Below the pieces are notes generated by a model. That model was not told where the DNA came from. It ran no database searches and was given only the letters and a program-made list of their open reading frames with translations. 64,000 nt of DNA from Plumapathes pennacea (Eukaryota > Cnidaria > Anthozoa > Antipatharia > Myriopathidae): assembly GCA_964036295.1 (NCBI GenBank), contig OZ038466.1:8830001-8894000 (forward strand). Reading direction: 5' to 3'. Below are positions 1-13,300 of this stretch, in pieces (the stretch's first letter is position 1; the number at the start of each line of letters is the position of its first letter). Made by a program: the position numbers and the translations under genes.

Positions 1-3000
1 GGAAGATGCATAAATGTAAGGAAGATGCATAAATGTAAGGAAGATGCACAAATGTAAGGAAGATGCATAATTGTAAGGAAGATGTATACACGTACGGAAG
101 ATGCATAAATGTAAGGAAGATGCATATATGTAAGGAACATGCACAAATGTAAGTAAGATGCATACATGTACGGAAGATATATAAATGTAAGGAAGATGAT
201 ATATGTAAGGAAGATACATAAATGTAAGGAAGATACATACCTGTAAGGAAGATGCATAAATGAATGGAAAACTCATAAATGTAAGGAAAATGCATAAATG
301 TAAGGAAGATGCATAAATTAAAGGAAGATGCATGAATGTAAGGAAGATGCATACATGTGAGGAAGATGCATACGTGTACGGAAGATGCATAAATGGAAGG
401 AAGATGCATACATGTAAGGAAGATGCATACATGTAAGGAAGATGCATACACGTAAGGAAGATGCATAAATGTAAGGAAGATGCACAAATGTATGGAAGAC
501 GCATACATGTACGGAAGATGCATACATGTAAGGAAGATTGATACACGTCAGAAGATGCATAAATGTAAGGAAGATGCATATATGTAAGGAAGATCCATAA
601 ATATAAGGAATATGCATACATATACGGAAGATACATAAATGTAAGGAAGATGCATACATGTAAGGAAGATGCATAAATGTAAGGAAGATGTATAAATGTA
701 AGGAAAATGCATACATTTAAGGAAGATGCACAAATGTAAGGAAGATGCATACATCTACGGAAGATGCATACACGTACGGAAGATGCATAAATGTAAGGAA
801 GATGCGTACATGTATGGAAAATGCATAGATGTAAGGAACATGCATAAATGTACGGAAGATGCGTAAATGTAAGGAAGATGCATATATGTAAGGAACATGC
901 ATAGACGTAAGGAAGATGCATAAATGTAAGGAAGATCCATACATGTAAGGAAGACACATAAATGTGAGGAAGATGCATACATCTACGGAAGATGCATACA
1001 CGTACGGAAGATGCATAAATGTAAGGAACATGCATAAATGTAAGGAAGATGCATAAAAGTAAGGAAGATGCATACATGTACGGAAAATGCATAAATGTAA
1101 GGAAGATGCATACATGTAACGAAGATCGATAAATGTAAGGAAGATGCATACATGTAAGAAAGATGCATACATGCAAGGAAGACGCATAAATGTGAGGAAG
1201 ATGCATACATGTACGGAAGATGCATTTATGTAAGGAAGATGCATACATGTAAGGAAGATGCACAAATGTAAGGAAGATGCATACATCTACGGAAGATGCA
1301 TACACGTACGGAAGATGCATAAATGTAAGGAAGATGCGTACATGTATGGAAAATGCATAAATGTAAGGAAGATGCATACATGTAAGGAACATGCATAAAT
1401 GTAAGGAAGATGCATAAATGTAAGGAAGATGCATAAAAGTAAGGAAGATGCATACATGTACGGAAAATGCATAAATGTAAGGAAGATGCATACATGTAAC
1501 GAAGATCCATAAATGTAAGGAAGATGCATACATGTAAGGAAGATGCATACAGGTAAGGAAGTTGCATAAATGTAAGGAAGATGCATACATGTAAGGAAGA
1601 TGCACAAATGTAAGGAAGATGCATACATATACGGAAGATGTATCAATGTAAGGAAGATGCATATATTTAAAGAAGATACATAAATGTAAGGAACATACAT
1701 ACCTGTAAGGAAAATGCATAAATGAATGGAAAACGCATAAATGTAAGGAAGATACATAAGTGTAAGGAAGATGCATAAATGTAAGGAAGATCCATACATG
1801 TAAGGAAGATGCATACATGTAAGGAACATGCATAAATGAAAGGAAGATGCATAAATGTAAGGAAGATGCATAAATGTAAAGAAGATCCATACATGTACGG
1901 AACATGCATAAATGTAAGGAAGATGCATACATCTAAGGAAGATGCACAAATGTAAGGAAGATGCATACATGTAACGTAGATACATAAATGTAAGGAAGAT
2001 CCATACATGTAAGGAACATGCATACATGTAAGGAACATGCATAAATGTAAGGAAGTTGCATAAATGTAAGGAAGATGCATAAATGTAAGGAAGATGCATA
2101 CATGTACGGAACATGCATAAATGTAAGGAAGATGCATACATGTAAGGAAGATGCGCAAATGTAAGGAAGATGCATACATGTAGAGAAGATGCATAAATGT
2201 AAGGAAGATGCATATATGTAAGGAAGATTGATAAATGTAAGGAAGATACATACCTGTAAGGAAGAGGCATAAATGAATGTAAAAGCCAAAAATGTAAGGA
2301 AGACGCATAAATATAAGGAAGATGCATACACGTAAGGAAGATGCATCAATGTAAGGAAGATACATACGTGTAAGGAAGATGCATAAATGTACGGAAGATG
2401 CATAAATGTAAGGAAGATGCATATATGTAAGGAAGATGCATAGATGTAAGGAAGATGCATAAATGTAAGGAAGATCCATACATGTAAGGAAGACGCAAAT
2501 ATGTAAGGAAGATGCATACATGTAAGGAGCATGCATAAATGTAAGGAAGATGCATAAGTGTAAGAAAGATGTATGAATATAAGGAAGATGCATACATGTA
2601 CGGATGATACATGAATGTAAGGAAGATGCATACATGTAACGTAGATACATAAATGTAAGGAAGATGCATAAATGTAGGGAAGATCCATACATGTAAGGAA
2701 GATGCATACATGTAAGGAACATGCATAAATGTAAGGAAGTTGCATAAATGTAAGGAAGAAGCATAAATGTAAAAAAGATGCATACATGTACGGAAGATGC
2801 ATAAATGTAAGGAAGATGCATACATGTAAGGAAGATGCGTAAATGTAAGGAAGATGCATACATGTAGAGAAGATGCATAAATGTAAGGAAGATGCATATA
2901 TGTAAGGAAGATACATACCTGTAAGCAAGATGCATAAATGAATGTAAAAGCCAAAAATGTAAGGAAGACGCATAAATATAAGGAAGATGCATACACGTAA

Positions 3001-6000
3001 GGAAGATGCATCAATGTAAGGAAGATGCATACATGTAAGGAAGATGCATAAATGTAAGGAAGATCCATACATGTAAGGAAGACGCATAAATGTGAGGAAG
3101 ATGCATACATGTACGGAGGATGCATAAATGTACGGAAGATGCATAAATGTAAGGAAGATGCGTACATGTAAGGAAAATGCAAATATGTAAGGAAGATGCA
3201 TACATGTAAGGAACATGCATAAATGTAAGGAACATGCATAAATGTAAGGAAGATGCATAAATATAAGGAAGATGCATACATGTGCGGATGATACACGAAT
3301 ATAAGGAAGATGCATACATGTAACGAAGATGCATAAATGTAAGGTAGGTGCATACATGTAAGGAAGATGCATACACGTAAGGAAGATGCATAAATGTAAG
3401 GAAGATATGCAAATGTAAGGAAGATATACACACGTACGGAAGATGCATAAATGTAACGAAGATACATACATGTAAGGTAAATGCATAAATGTAAGTAAGA
3501 TCCATACATCTAAGGAACATGTATAAATGTAAGGAAGATGCATACATGTACGGAAGATGCATAAATGTAAGGAATATGCATACATGTGAGGAAGATGCAT
3601 AAATGAATGGAAAAGGCATAAATGTAAGGAAGATGCATAAATGTAAGGAAGATGCATACATGTAAGGAAGATGCATAAATGTAAAGCAAATGCATAAATG
3701 TAAGAAAGATTCATACATTTACGGAAGATGCATAAATGTAAGAAAGATGCATGCATGTAAGGAAGATACATAAATGTAAGTAAGATGCATACATGTTAGG
3801 AAGATGCATACATGTGAGGAAAATGAATAGGGAGAGACGAGAAGAGAAGAGGGAGACACGTATGGAAGATGGATACATCTAAGGAACATCCATACACGTA
3901 AGGAAGATCCTTAAATGTAATGAAAAGGCATAAACTAAATAATGGTTTATACATATACGGAAGATTCATACATGTAAGGAAGATTCATAAATGTAACGAA
4001 GATACATGCATGTAAGGAAGGTGCATAAATGTAAGGAAGATGTATACATGTAAGGAAGATGTATACACGTATGGAAGATGCATATATGTAAGGAAGATGC
4101 ATTTACGTACGTAAGATGCATAAATGTAATGAAGATACATACACGTATGGAAGATGCATGCATATTAGGAAGATGCATACACGTAAGGAAGATGCATAAA
4201 TGTAATGGAGATGCATACAATAAAGGAAGGTGCATCATGTAAGGAAGATTCATACGTGTAATTAAGATGCATAAATTTAAGGAAGGTGTATACATCTAAG
4301 GAAGATCTATACACGTAAGGAAGATCCATAAATTTAAGGAAGATGCATGCATGTAAGGAAGATGCATAAATGTAAGGAAGATTCATACATGTAAGGAAGA
4401 TGCATAAAAGTAAGGAAGATGCATATCTGTAAGGAAGATGCATACAAGTGAGGAAGATGCATAAATGTAAGGAAGATGCATAGATGTAAGGAAGATACAG
4501 ACATGTAAGGAAGATACATAAATGTAAGGAAGATGCATAAATGTGAGGAAGTTGGATGCAGTAAGGAAGATACATAAATGTAAGGAAGATGCATACATGT
4601 AAGGAAAATGCATACACGTAAGGAAGATGGATACAGGTAAGGAAGATGCATATATGTAAGGAAGATGCATACATGTAAGGAAGATGCATACATGTAAGGA
4701 ACATACATAAATCTAAGGAAGATACATACATGTCAGGGAGATGCATAATTCTAAGGAAGATGCGTACATGTAAGGAAGATGTATAATGTAAGGAAGATGC
4801 ATACATGCATGGAAGATGCATAAATGTAAGGAAGATGCATACATGGAAGGAATATGCATACACGTACGGAAGATGCATAAATTTAATGAAGATGCATACA
4901 CGTATGGAAGACGCATACACGTAAGGAAGATGCATACGTGTAAGGAAGATGCATACATGTATGGAAGATACATACATGTATGGAAGATACATACATGTAT
5001 TGAAGATGCATAGATGTAGAGAACATGCATATTTCTAAGGAAGATGCATACATGTAAGGAAGATATATAAATGTAGAGAAGATGCATAAATGTGAGAAAG
5101 ATACATACACGTAAGGAAGATGTACAAATGTAATGGAGATGGATACAGTAAAGGAAGATGCATGCATGTAAGGAAGATGCATAAATTTAAGGAAGATGGA
5201 TACATGTAAGGAAGATGCATAAATGTAAGGAAGATGCATACATGTAAGGAAGATGTATACATGTACGGAAGATGCATAAATGTAAGGAAGATGCATAGAT
5301 GTAAGGAAGATACGTACATGTATGGAAGATGCATAAATGTAAGGAAGATGGATACAGTAAGGAAGATGCATAAATGTAAGGAAGATGCATACACGTAAGG
5401 AAGACGAATACTCGTAAGGAAGATGCATAAATGTAAGGAAGATGCATACCTGTAAGGAAGATGCATGCATGTAATGAATATGCATAAATCTAAGGAAGAT
5501 TCATACATGTAAGGAAGATGGATAATTGTAAGGAAGATGCATACATGTATGGAAGATACATACATGTATGGAAGATGCATAGATGTAGAGAACATGGATA
5601 TTTCTAAGGAAGATGCATATATGTAAGGAAGATGCATGCATGTAAGGAAGATGCCTAAATGTAAAGAAGAGGCATAAATGTGAGGAAGATGCATACATGT
5701 AAGGAAGATCCATACATGTAAGGAAGATGCTTACATGTAATGAAGATGCATACACGTACGGAAGATGCATAAATGTAATGAAGATGCATACACGTAAGGA
5801 AGATGCATACATGTAAGGAAGATGCATACATGTATGGAACATGCATACATGTAAGGAACATGCATAGTGTTAAGGAACATTCATACTTCTAAAGAAGATG
5901 CAGACATGTACGGAAGATGGATACATGTAAGAAAGGTGCATATATGTAAGAAAGATGGATACATGTAAGGAACATGCATACATGTAATGAAGATGCATAC

Positions 6001-6930
6001 ATGTATGGGAGATAGATACAAGTAATGAATATGCATACATATAAGGAAGATGCATACCTGTAAGAAATATGCATACACGTAAGGATGATGCATAGACGTA
6101 AGGAAGATTCATGTATTTAAAGAAGATGCATACATGTAAGGAAGATGTATACTTCTAAGGTAGGTGCATATACGTAAGGAAGATGCATACACGTTGGGAA
6201 GATGCATACTCCTAAGGAAGATGGGTATGTGTAAGGAAAATGGATACACGTAAGTAAGATGGATATATGTAAGGAAGATGCATACTTCTAAGGAAGATGC
6301 ACACATGTAGGGAAGATTCATACATGTGAGGAAGATGCATACATGTAAGGAAGATGCGTACATGTATGGAAGATGCATACATGTAAGGAACATGCATAGA
6401 TGTAAGGAACTTCATATTTCTAAGGAAGATGCATACAAGTATGGAAGATGGATACATGTAAGGAAGTACATACATGTAAGAAAGATGGATATATGTAAGG
6501 AACATGCATACATGTAACGAAGATGCATACATGTAAGGAAGGTTCATACATGTATGGAAGATGGATACATGTAAGGAAGATACATACATTTGAGAAAGAT
6601 GGATATATGTAAGGAACATGCATACATGTAACGAAGATGCATACATGTAAGGAAGGTGCATAAATGTATGGAAGATGGATACATGTAAGGAGGATAGATA
6701 CATGTAAGAAAGATGGAAACATGTAAGGAAGATGCATATACGTAAGGAAGATGCATACACGTAATGAAGATGCGTAAATGTAAGGAAGATGCAAATATGT
6801 AAGAAGATGCATACGTGTAAGGAAGATGCATACATGTAAGGGAGATGCATACATGTAAGGAATATACATATGTGTAAGGAAGAAATATACATGGAAGGAA
6901 AATGCATAGATGTAAGGAAGATGCATACAT
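1..6930. repeat. 19-bp minisatellite array, about 360 copies
   Basis: The array is a near-continuous tandem repeat with consensus GGAAGATGCATAAATGTAA, or CATACATGTAA in its second half. It runs from the window edge to about 6930, where unique sequence begins. Marked variants recur at exact multiples of 19 bp. One variant starts at 751, 979 and 1283, spacings of 12 and 16 units. Another, at 2281 and 2946, is 35 units apart, and one at 6484 and 6598 is 6 units apart, so larger blocks have been duplicated. A non-repeat purine-rich patch of about 37 bp interrupts the array at 3822-3858. The unit has no stop on the minus strand and 19 is not a multiple of 3, so all three minus frames stay open for long stretches. 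These frames are a by-product of the repeat, not genes. Because the next exon downstream starts at a splice acceptor, the array probably lies in an upstream intron of the PUS7L-like gene. Confidence 0.97.
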
Positions 6931-7117
6931 TCAGCCTGGATTCCACTTATTTCTATTCTTCCATGATTAAAATGCTTTAAACATGTAATATACTGTAGCA
7001 CATAGACAGTATTTAATCAAGCAATTCTTATCCTAATTATTTTGTAAATTAATTAATTTACACTTTTAATGGAAACACTGTTTTCAATTTCCTCTTCATA
7101 TGAATTTCGCTTTTCAG
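6931..7117. other. unique AT-rich intronic spacer
   Basis: This short non-repetitive stretch lies between the 19-bp array and the first recognisable exon. It ends in a pyrimidine-rich splice acceptor, ttttcag at 7111-7117. I see no coding potential or promoter signal here. Confidence 0.6.
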
Positions 7118-7320
7118 TAGTGTACAACATACTCCAAGCATTGAAGCTTTACTTGACATGTCTTATTTATACCTACAGTATCCAAGGCTAGCTCACCCCA
7201 GCAGAGATGAAGCCTTGGAAGTATTGAATAGAGAACTAGGTACTTCTCAGGTTTTAAGATTGGAGGAACTTGCTGAAAAAGTCTGGCAGGCAAAGGGAAG
7301 TCAAGAGATACTTAACCTGG
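7118..7320 (+). CDS. PUS7L: PUS7L-like gene, N-terminal exon
   Basis: This exon follows the acceptor at 7117 and ends at the donor gtgagt at 7321. In frame it reads through a segment containing EALEVLNRELGTSQVLRLEE. That corresponds to the poorly conserved N-terminal helical region that precedes the pseudouridine synthase core in PUS7L proteins. It ends one base into a codon, which the next exon at 10916 completes. The 3.6-kb intron that follows contains the 59-bp G-rich array. Confidence 0.7.
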
Positions 7321-10300
7321 GTGAGTACAAATAAGGGAGTGTTTTGCAGTTTTAGATATTAAGCACATTTTTTGAAGATTGAAAGCTCGGGAAGGCCTGC
7401 AGTTGACATAAGAACTGAAAATGCGTTCAACAGACACACAAAACAATGGTTTAAGGTCAGCAAATCATTACATTCCTGTGCATAAGTTTTATTTTATATT
7501 TGGCACTTGTGTTTTAAAGTTATTTTACTCCAATAAACTGTACCTTTTGATATCTGTAAGTGTAGAAAGATCTACTTTGAAGTTCTAACATGCCATGTAC
7601 ACTTTATAAACCAACTGAATTTTCAACTACATTGGAAAGGACTGGCCCCACAACCTTGCATGATTATTTCTCAATTAGGCGACTTGATTTATTCAAACAC
7701 TGTATGTCAACCTCATTCTAGTATGTTTGACTTAGGATGATAGCTTTCACAAGTGATTTTCACAGATTAGGTAGCATTGAATTCAAGATGGCTGCTGAAT
7801 ATGCAACTATAAAAAAATGTGAAGATTATATTAAAGCTTTTTGATTGACCAATTCTGTTTTAATAAACAGCCTAAATTTAGCCACAAGAAAAAATTTTAA
7901 AAAATTTCACTGATTGCACATGTCCACCTCTTTTCACTGAAGAGATCATCTAATGGTGGGACAGGATCTCAGGTAGGATCCTGGGTGGGATGGCGGGACT
8001 TGGTCCCAGGCGGTACCCACCTGGGATGTTCCATAATCCCGGGTAGCATGGTAGGACTGGGTCCCAGGTGGGACCATAATCCCGGGTGGGATGGCAGGAC
8101 TGGGTCCCAGGTGGGATCCCGCCTGGGATGTTTAATAATCCCGGGTGGGATGGCGGGACGGGATCCCAGGTGGGATCCCGCCTGGGATGTTCCATAATCC
8201 CGGGTGGGATGGCGGGACGGGATCCCAGGTGGGATCCCGCCTGGGATGGCAGGACTGGGTCCCAGGTGGGATCCCGCCTGGGATGTTCCATAATCCCGGG
8301 CGGGATGGTGGGACGGGATCCCAGGTGGGATCCCGCCTGGGATGGCGGGACGGGATCCCAGGTGGGATCCCGCCTGGGATGTTTAATAATCCCGGGTGGG
8401 ATGGCGGGACGGGATCCCAGGTGGGATCCCGCCTGGGATGTTCCATAATCCCGGGTGGGATCCCGCCTGGGATGGCGGGACTGGGTCCCAGGTGGGATCC
8501 CGCCTGGGATGTTCCATAATCCCGGGTGGGATGGTGGGACGGGATCCCAGGTGGGATCCCGCCTGGGATGGCGGGACTGGGTCCCAGGTGGGATCCCGCC
8601 TGGGATGTTCCATAATCCCGGGTGGGATGGCGGGATGGGATCCCAGGTGGGATCCCGCCTGGGATGTTCCATAATCCCGGGTGGGATCCCGCCTGGGATG
8701 GCGGGACTGGGTCCCAGGTGGGATCCCGCCTGGGATGTTCCATAATCCCGGGTGGGATGGTGGGACGGGATCCCAGGTGGGATCCCGCCTGGGATGTTCC
8801 ATAATCCCGGGTGGGATGGCGGGACGGGATCCCAGGTGGGATCCCGCCTGGGATGGCAGGACTGGGTCCCAGGTGGGATCCCGCCTGGGATGTTCCATAA
8901 TCCCGGGCGGGATGGTGGGACGGGATCCCAGGTGGGATCCCGCCTGGGATGGCGGGACGGGATCCCAGGTGGGATCCCGCCTGGGATGTTTAATAATCCC
9001 GGGTGGGATGGCGGGACGGGATCCCAGGTGGGATCCCGCCTGGGATGTTCCATAATCCCGGGTGGGATCCCGCCTGGGATGGCGGGACTGGGTCCCAGGT
9101 GGGATCCCGCCTGGGATGTTCCATAATCCCGGGTGGGATGGTGGGACGGGATCCCAGGTGGGATCCCGCCTGGGATGGCGGGACTGGGTCCCAGGTGGGA
9201 TCCCGCCTGGGATGTTCCATAATCCCGGGTGGGATGGCGGGATGGGATCCCAGGTGGGATCCCGCCTGGGATGTTCCATAATCCCGGGTGGGATCCCGCC
9301 TGGGATGGCGGGACTGGGTCCCAGGTGGGATCCCGCCTGGGATGTTCCATAATCCCGGGTGGGATGGCGGGACGGGATCCCAGGTGGGATCCCGCCTGGG
9401 ATGGCGGGACTGGGTCCCAGGTGGGATCCCGCCTGGGATGTTCAATAATCTCGGGTGGGACGGCGGGACTGAGTCCCAGGTGGGATCCCGCCTGGGATGT
9501 TCCATAATCCTGGGTGGGATGGCGGGACTGGGATCCCGCCTAGGATGGCGGGACTGAGTCCCAGGTGGGATCCCGCCTGGGATGTTTAATAATCCCGGGT
9601 GGGACGGTGGGACGGGATCCCAGGTGGGATCCATAATCCCGGGTGGGATGGCGGGACGGGATCCCAGGTGGGATCCCAGGTGGGATCCCGCCTGGGATGG
9701 TGGGACTGGGTCCCAGGTGGGATCCCGCCTGGGATGTTCAATAATCCCAGGTGGGACGGCGGGACTGAGTCCCAGGTGGGATCCCGCCTGGGATGTTCCA
9801 TAATCCTGGGTGGGATGGCGGGACTGGGATCCCGCCTGGGATGGCGGGACTGAGTCCCAGGTGGGATCCCGCCTGGGATGTTTAATAATCCCGGGTGGGA
9901 CGGTGGGACGGGATCCCAGGTGGGATCCATAATCCCGGGTGGGATGGCGGGACGGGATCCCAGGTGGGATCCCAGGTGGGATGCCGCCTGGGATGGTGGG
10001 ACTGGGTCCCAGGTGGGATCCCGCCTGGGATGTTCAATAATCCCAGGTGGGACGGCGGGACTGAGTCCCAGGTGGGATCCAGCCTGGGATGTTCCATAAT
10101 CCCGGGTGGGATGGTGGGACGGGATCCCAGGTGGGATCCTGCCTGGGATGGCAGGACTGGGTCCCAGGTGGGTTCCGCCTGGGATGTTCAATAATCCCGC
10201 CTGGGATGGCAGGACTGGGTCCCAGGTGGGATCCCGCCTGGGATGTTCAATAATCCCGGGTGGGATGACGGGACTGTGAAACATCCCAGATGGGATCCCG

Positions 10301-13300
10301 CCTGGGATGTTTGATAATCCTGGGTGGGAAGGCGGGACGGGATCCCAGGTGGGATCCCGCCTGGGATGTAACATAATCCCGGGTGGGATGGTGGAACGGG
10401 ATCCCAGGTGGGATCCCGCCTGGGATGTTCGATAATCCCAGGTGGGATGGTGGGACGGGATCTCAGGTGGTATCCCGCCTGGGATGTTCCATAATCCCGT
10501 GTGGGATGGTGGGACTGGGTCCCAGGTGGGATCCCGCCTGGGATGTTTCACAGTCCCGGGTGGGATGGCAGGACAGGATCCCAGGTGGTATCCCGCCTGG
10601 GATATTCCATAATCCCGATTGGGATGGTGGGATGGGATCGCAGGTGGGGTCCGACCTGGGATGTTCCATAATCCTGAGTGTGATGGCGGGACGGGATCCC
10701 AGGTGGGATCCCGCCTGGGATGTTCCATAATCCTGGCCGGGATCTCAGGTGGGAGAAACTCGGGATCCCGGGTGGGATTGGCGGGATCCTACCGCTTTTT
10801 TACCTTGGATCACATTTTTGCCAAATAAATGTAGGAATAATGTGTCTTGAAGTGTTACAGCTAGTGTAACAGCTGTAGTATAGACTGTACTTCAGTCCTG
10901 GATGCATGTTTGCAGGGGCCATCAGTGAGAAGTCCAGGCGTGCAGTGGTCCATTTGAACTGCAGGATATCATTTCCTTTTCTGAAGACCAGCACAGTAAG
11001 AAACAAGGAGGTAATTTAACAATCATATAGCTTTTTTGGTTGATTTCTATGGACGATCTATTACATTTTATTATGTGATTGATATTTTTGTTGCCAGTGA
11101 CCCAAAATCAGCCAGACTGTAGACAGGTTGCATTCAGTGACCAAGTGATTCTAATCCTCTTTCCTTGAACCTTCTTGGTTTGTCTGTTGTTCATTTGGCT
11201 CCCTATTTTTACTCCACTGAAACTTGCTGTGTTTGACTGCTTTGTATATGAAGTCTCCAGGATTTATAATATATTTTACTCCACTGTTTCAAAGAATGGA
11301 CAGATAGAAGTCCTTGTGGGTAGAGATCCTGTGTATTGGGAGTTTCTTGGCTTGTTGGATGACAGAGAGAAAGTGGACATGTAAGTTGGTTATTAATTAG
11401 GAATGTGGTTCGACCTTTACAATGCATGTGTTCCCTATCTACAATTTGTACATGGTGGGTTTCTATGACGATCTTCAAATCAAGGCAAACTTCACATATT
11501 TGACGTAACTGATTAGTTTAATAGGACTGGGAAAATGACAGGTTCTTCTCTTGCTTGGGTTGAAGCTGATTATACAAGCAATCCTTCCAACACTACTCAT
11601 ACATGCACATCTTGTTAAGGAAAGACAGAAATAATTTGGCTCTAGATTGATACACTTGCGTTCAACTTGTCTCTCAGGTTCATTAGCTTTGCCCACTGTG
11701 TCAACAAGAGATCTCCTGCATCCTATGACTTGTCAGTCAAGAAGGACAAAGAACACAGGACACAAGTGGGTGCATAGTGATAATTATGTTTAATTTTATT
11801 GTCATTCTGTGGAACAAAATATGGATTGCTTAGCTTGTTCTGTAGGTCCACAGGCTGATCGCAAAGCACTATGGATCATTCTTGGAGACCAAAACATTTA
11901 CTCCACGAGTTCAAGTATGTAGGCAGAAGAAGGTGCAGTCTAGTGGGGGTAGTTACATCCAAGCCAGAGTGCGTGTAAAGCTGCCCAGGAAGACGACACA
12001 CCCTACTTCTTCATCCCAGGTGAGCATTTCCATAGTGTGGCTAACCCTGTGTGTTGAAGTGTTTCTAACCCTATTTCATTTCATTTCCTTTCCTTTACCC
12101 ACAGGCCTCACAGGATCACACAGGGTTTGTCATGTACAAGAGAAACCTGGTAAGGAAGGGTATTGTAGAATATACTGTTGTTTTAATTTTTTTGCTATGG
12201 CACAGTTTCTTCTCATATGATAGAAAATGTCTGAGTATGGTCGACCATAGCCATGATTTATGTCTGGTCATTGTCGATCATGATCAAGAAATATTGTTGA
12301 TCAAGTTCAAGATGATGGTTGACCATGGTCAGGAAACATGTCTCATGGCTAGAATTTATGTCTGACCATGGTCAGCCAATGTCAGAAAAAATGTCCGACC
12401 ATGGCCAAGAAATATTGCTGACCATGTTCAATTATGGTCAGAGCGTTTTGTCTGCCCATGGTCGACTAAGGTCAGGATTTATCTTTGGCCATAGCAAGGA
12501 AACATGTCTGAGTATGGTCGACCATGATCAGGATCATTTCTGACCATAGTTGACCACGGGCAGTAAACATTGCTGACCATGTTCGACCATGGTCAATATT
12601 TATGTCTAGTCATGGATGACCATGATCATAAAACGTCGCTAACTATCTTCAGCCATGGTTAAGATTTTTGTCTTAGAATGGTCGACCATGGCCAGGAAAC
12701 ATGTCTGACCACTGTCGACTATGGTCAAGATTAATGTTTGACATGGTCAGGATTTATGTCTGACAATGGTTGCCCGTGGACAACAAACATCACTGATCAT
12801 GGTCGACCATGGTCAAGAAACATCGTAATCATCTTCAACCATGGTCAGGAATTTTGTCTTAGAATGTTCGACCATGGCCAGGAAACATGTTTGAAGTCAC
12901 CGTTGGAAAGGTACAAAAGAAGAGGAGATGTACATTTAGGATTTGGGACATTTATAGGAAGGGATACAGGAAGAGACATACTGTAAGGGATATAGAAAGA
13001 AATGGGACGTGGGAACAGTTAAAGGAAGGACTGTATAGGGAGGGACATTGCAGTGGGACACTGGAAGGGCTACATAGGAAGGGAAAAAAGGTGTTTTTGC
13101 GAAGGGACATGATACAAGGTTTGCAGGAGTTTCATTTTGCGGATTGGCGTATTTTGCGGGAGAATAATTTCGCGATTCAGGCTGGGAACTTTTTTTCCCG
13201 ATTTTTGATTCAGAAACGGCATTCAAAAAAGATGAAACAGAATCTTGTCAACTTTTGTTTCTTGTCAAGTTATGGTAATGCTGCAACGACACTGGCTGAC

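Noticed and set aside
1933-3771. Minus-strand frame of 612 codons, and many similar frames in 1-6930
   Set aside because: They follow from a stop-free 19-bp unit whose length is not a multiple of 3, which opens all three minus frames. There is no splice, start-context or composition evidence for a protein.
7950-10728. Long frames on both strands (PRRDPTWDPVPPS-type peptides)
   Set aside because: Products of the 59-bp array, open on both strands at once, and located in an intron of the PUS7L-like gene.
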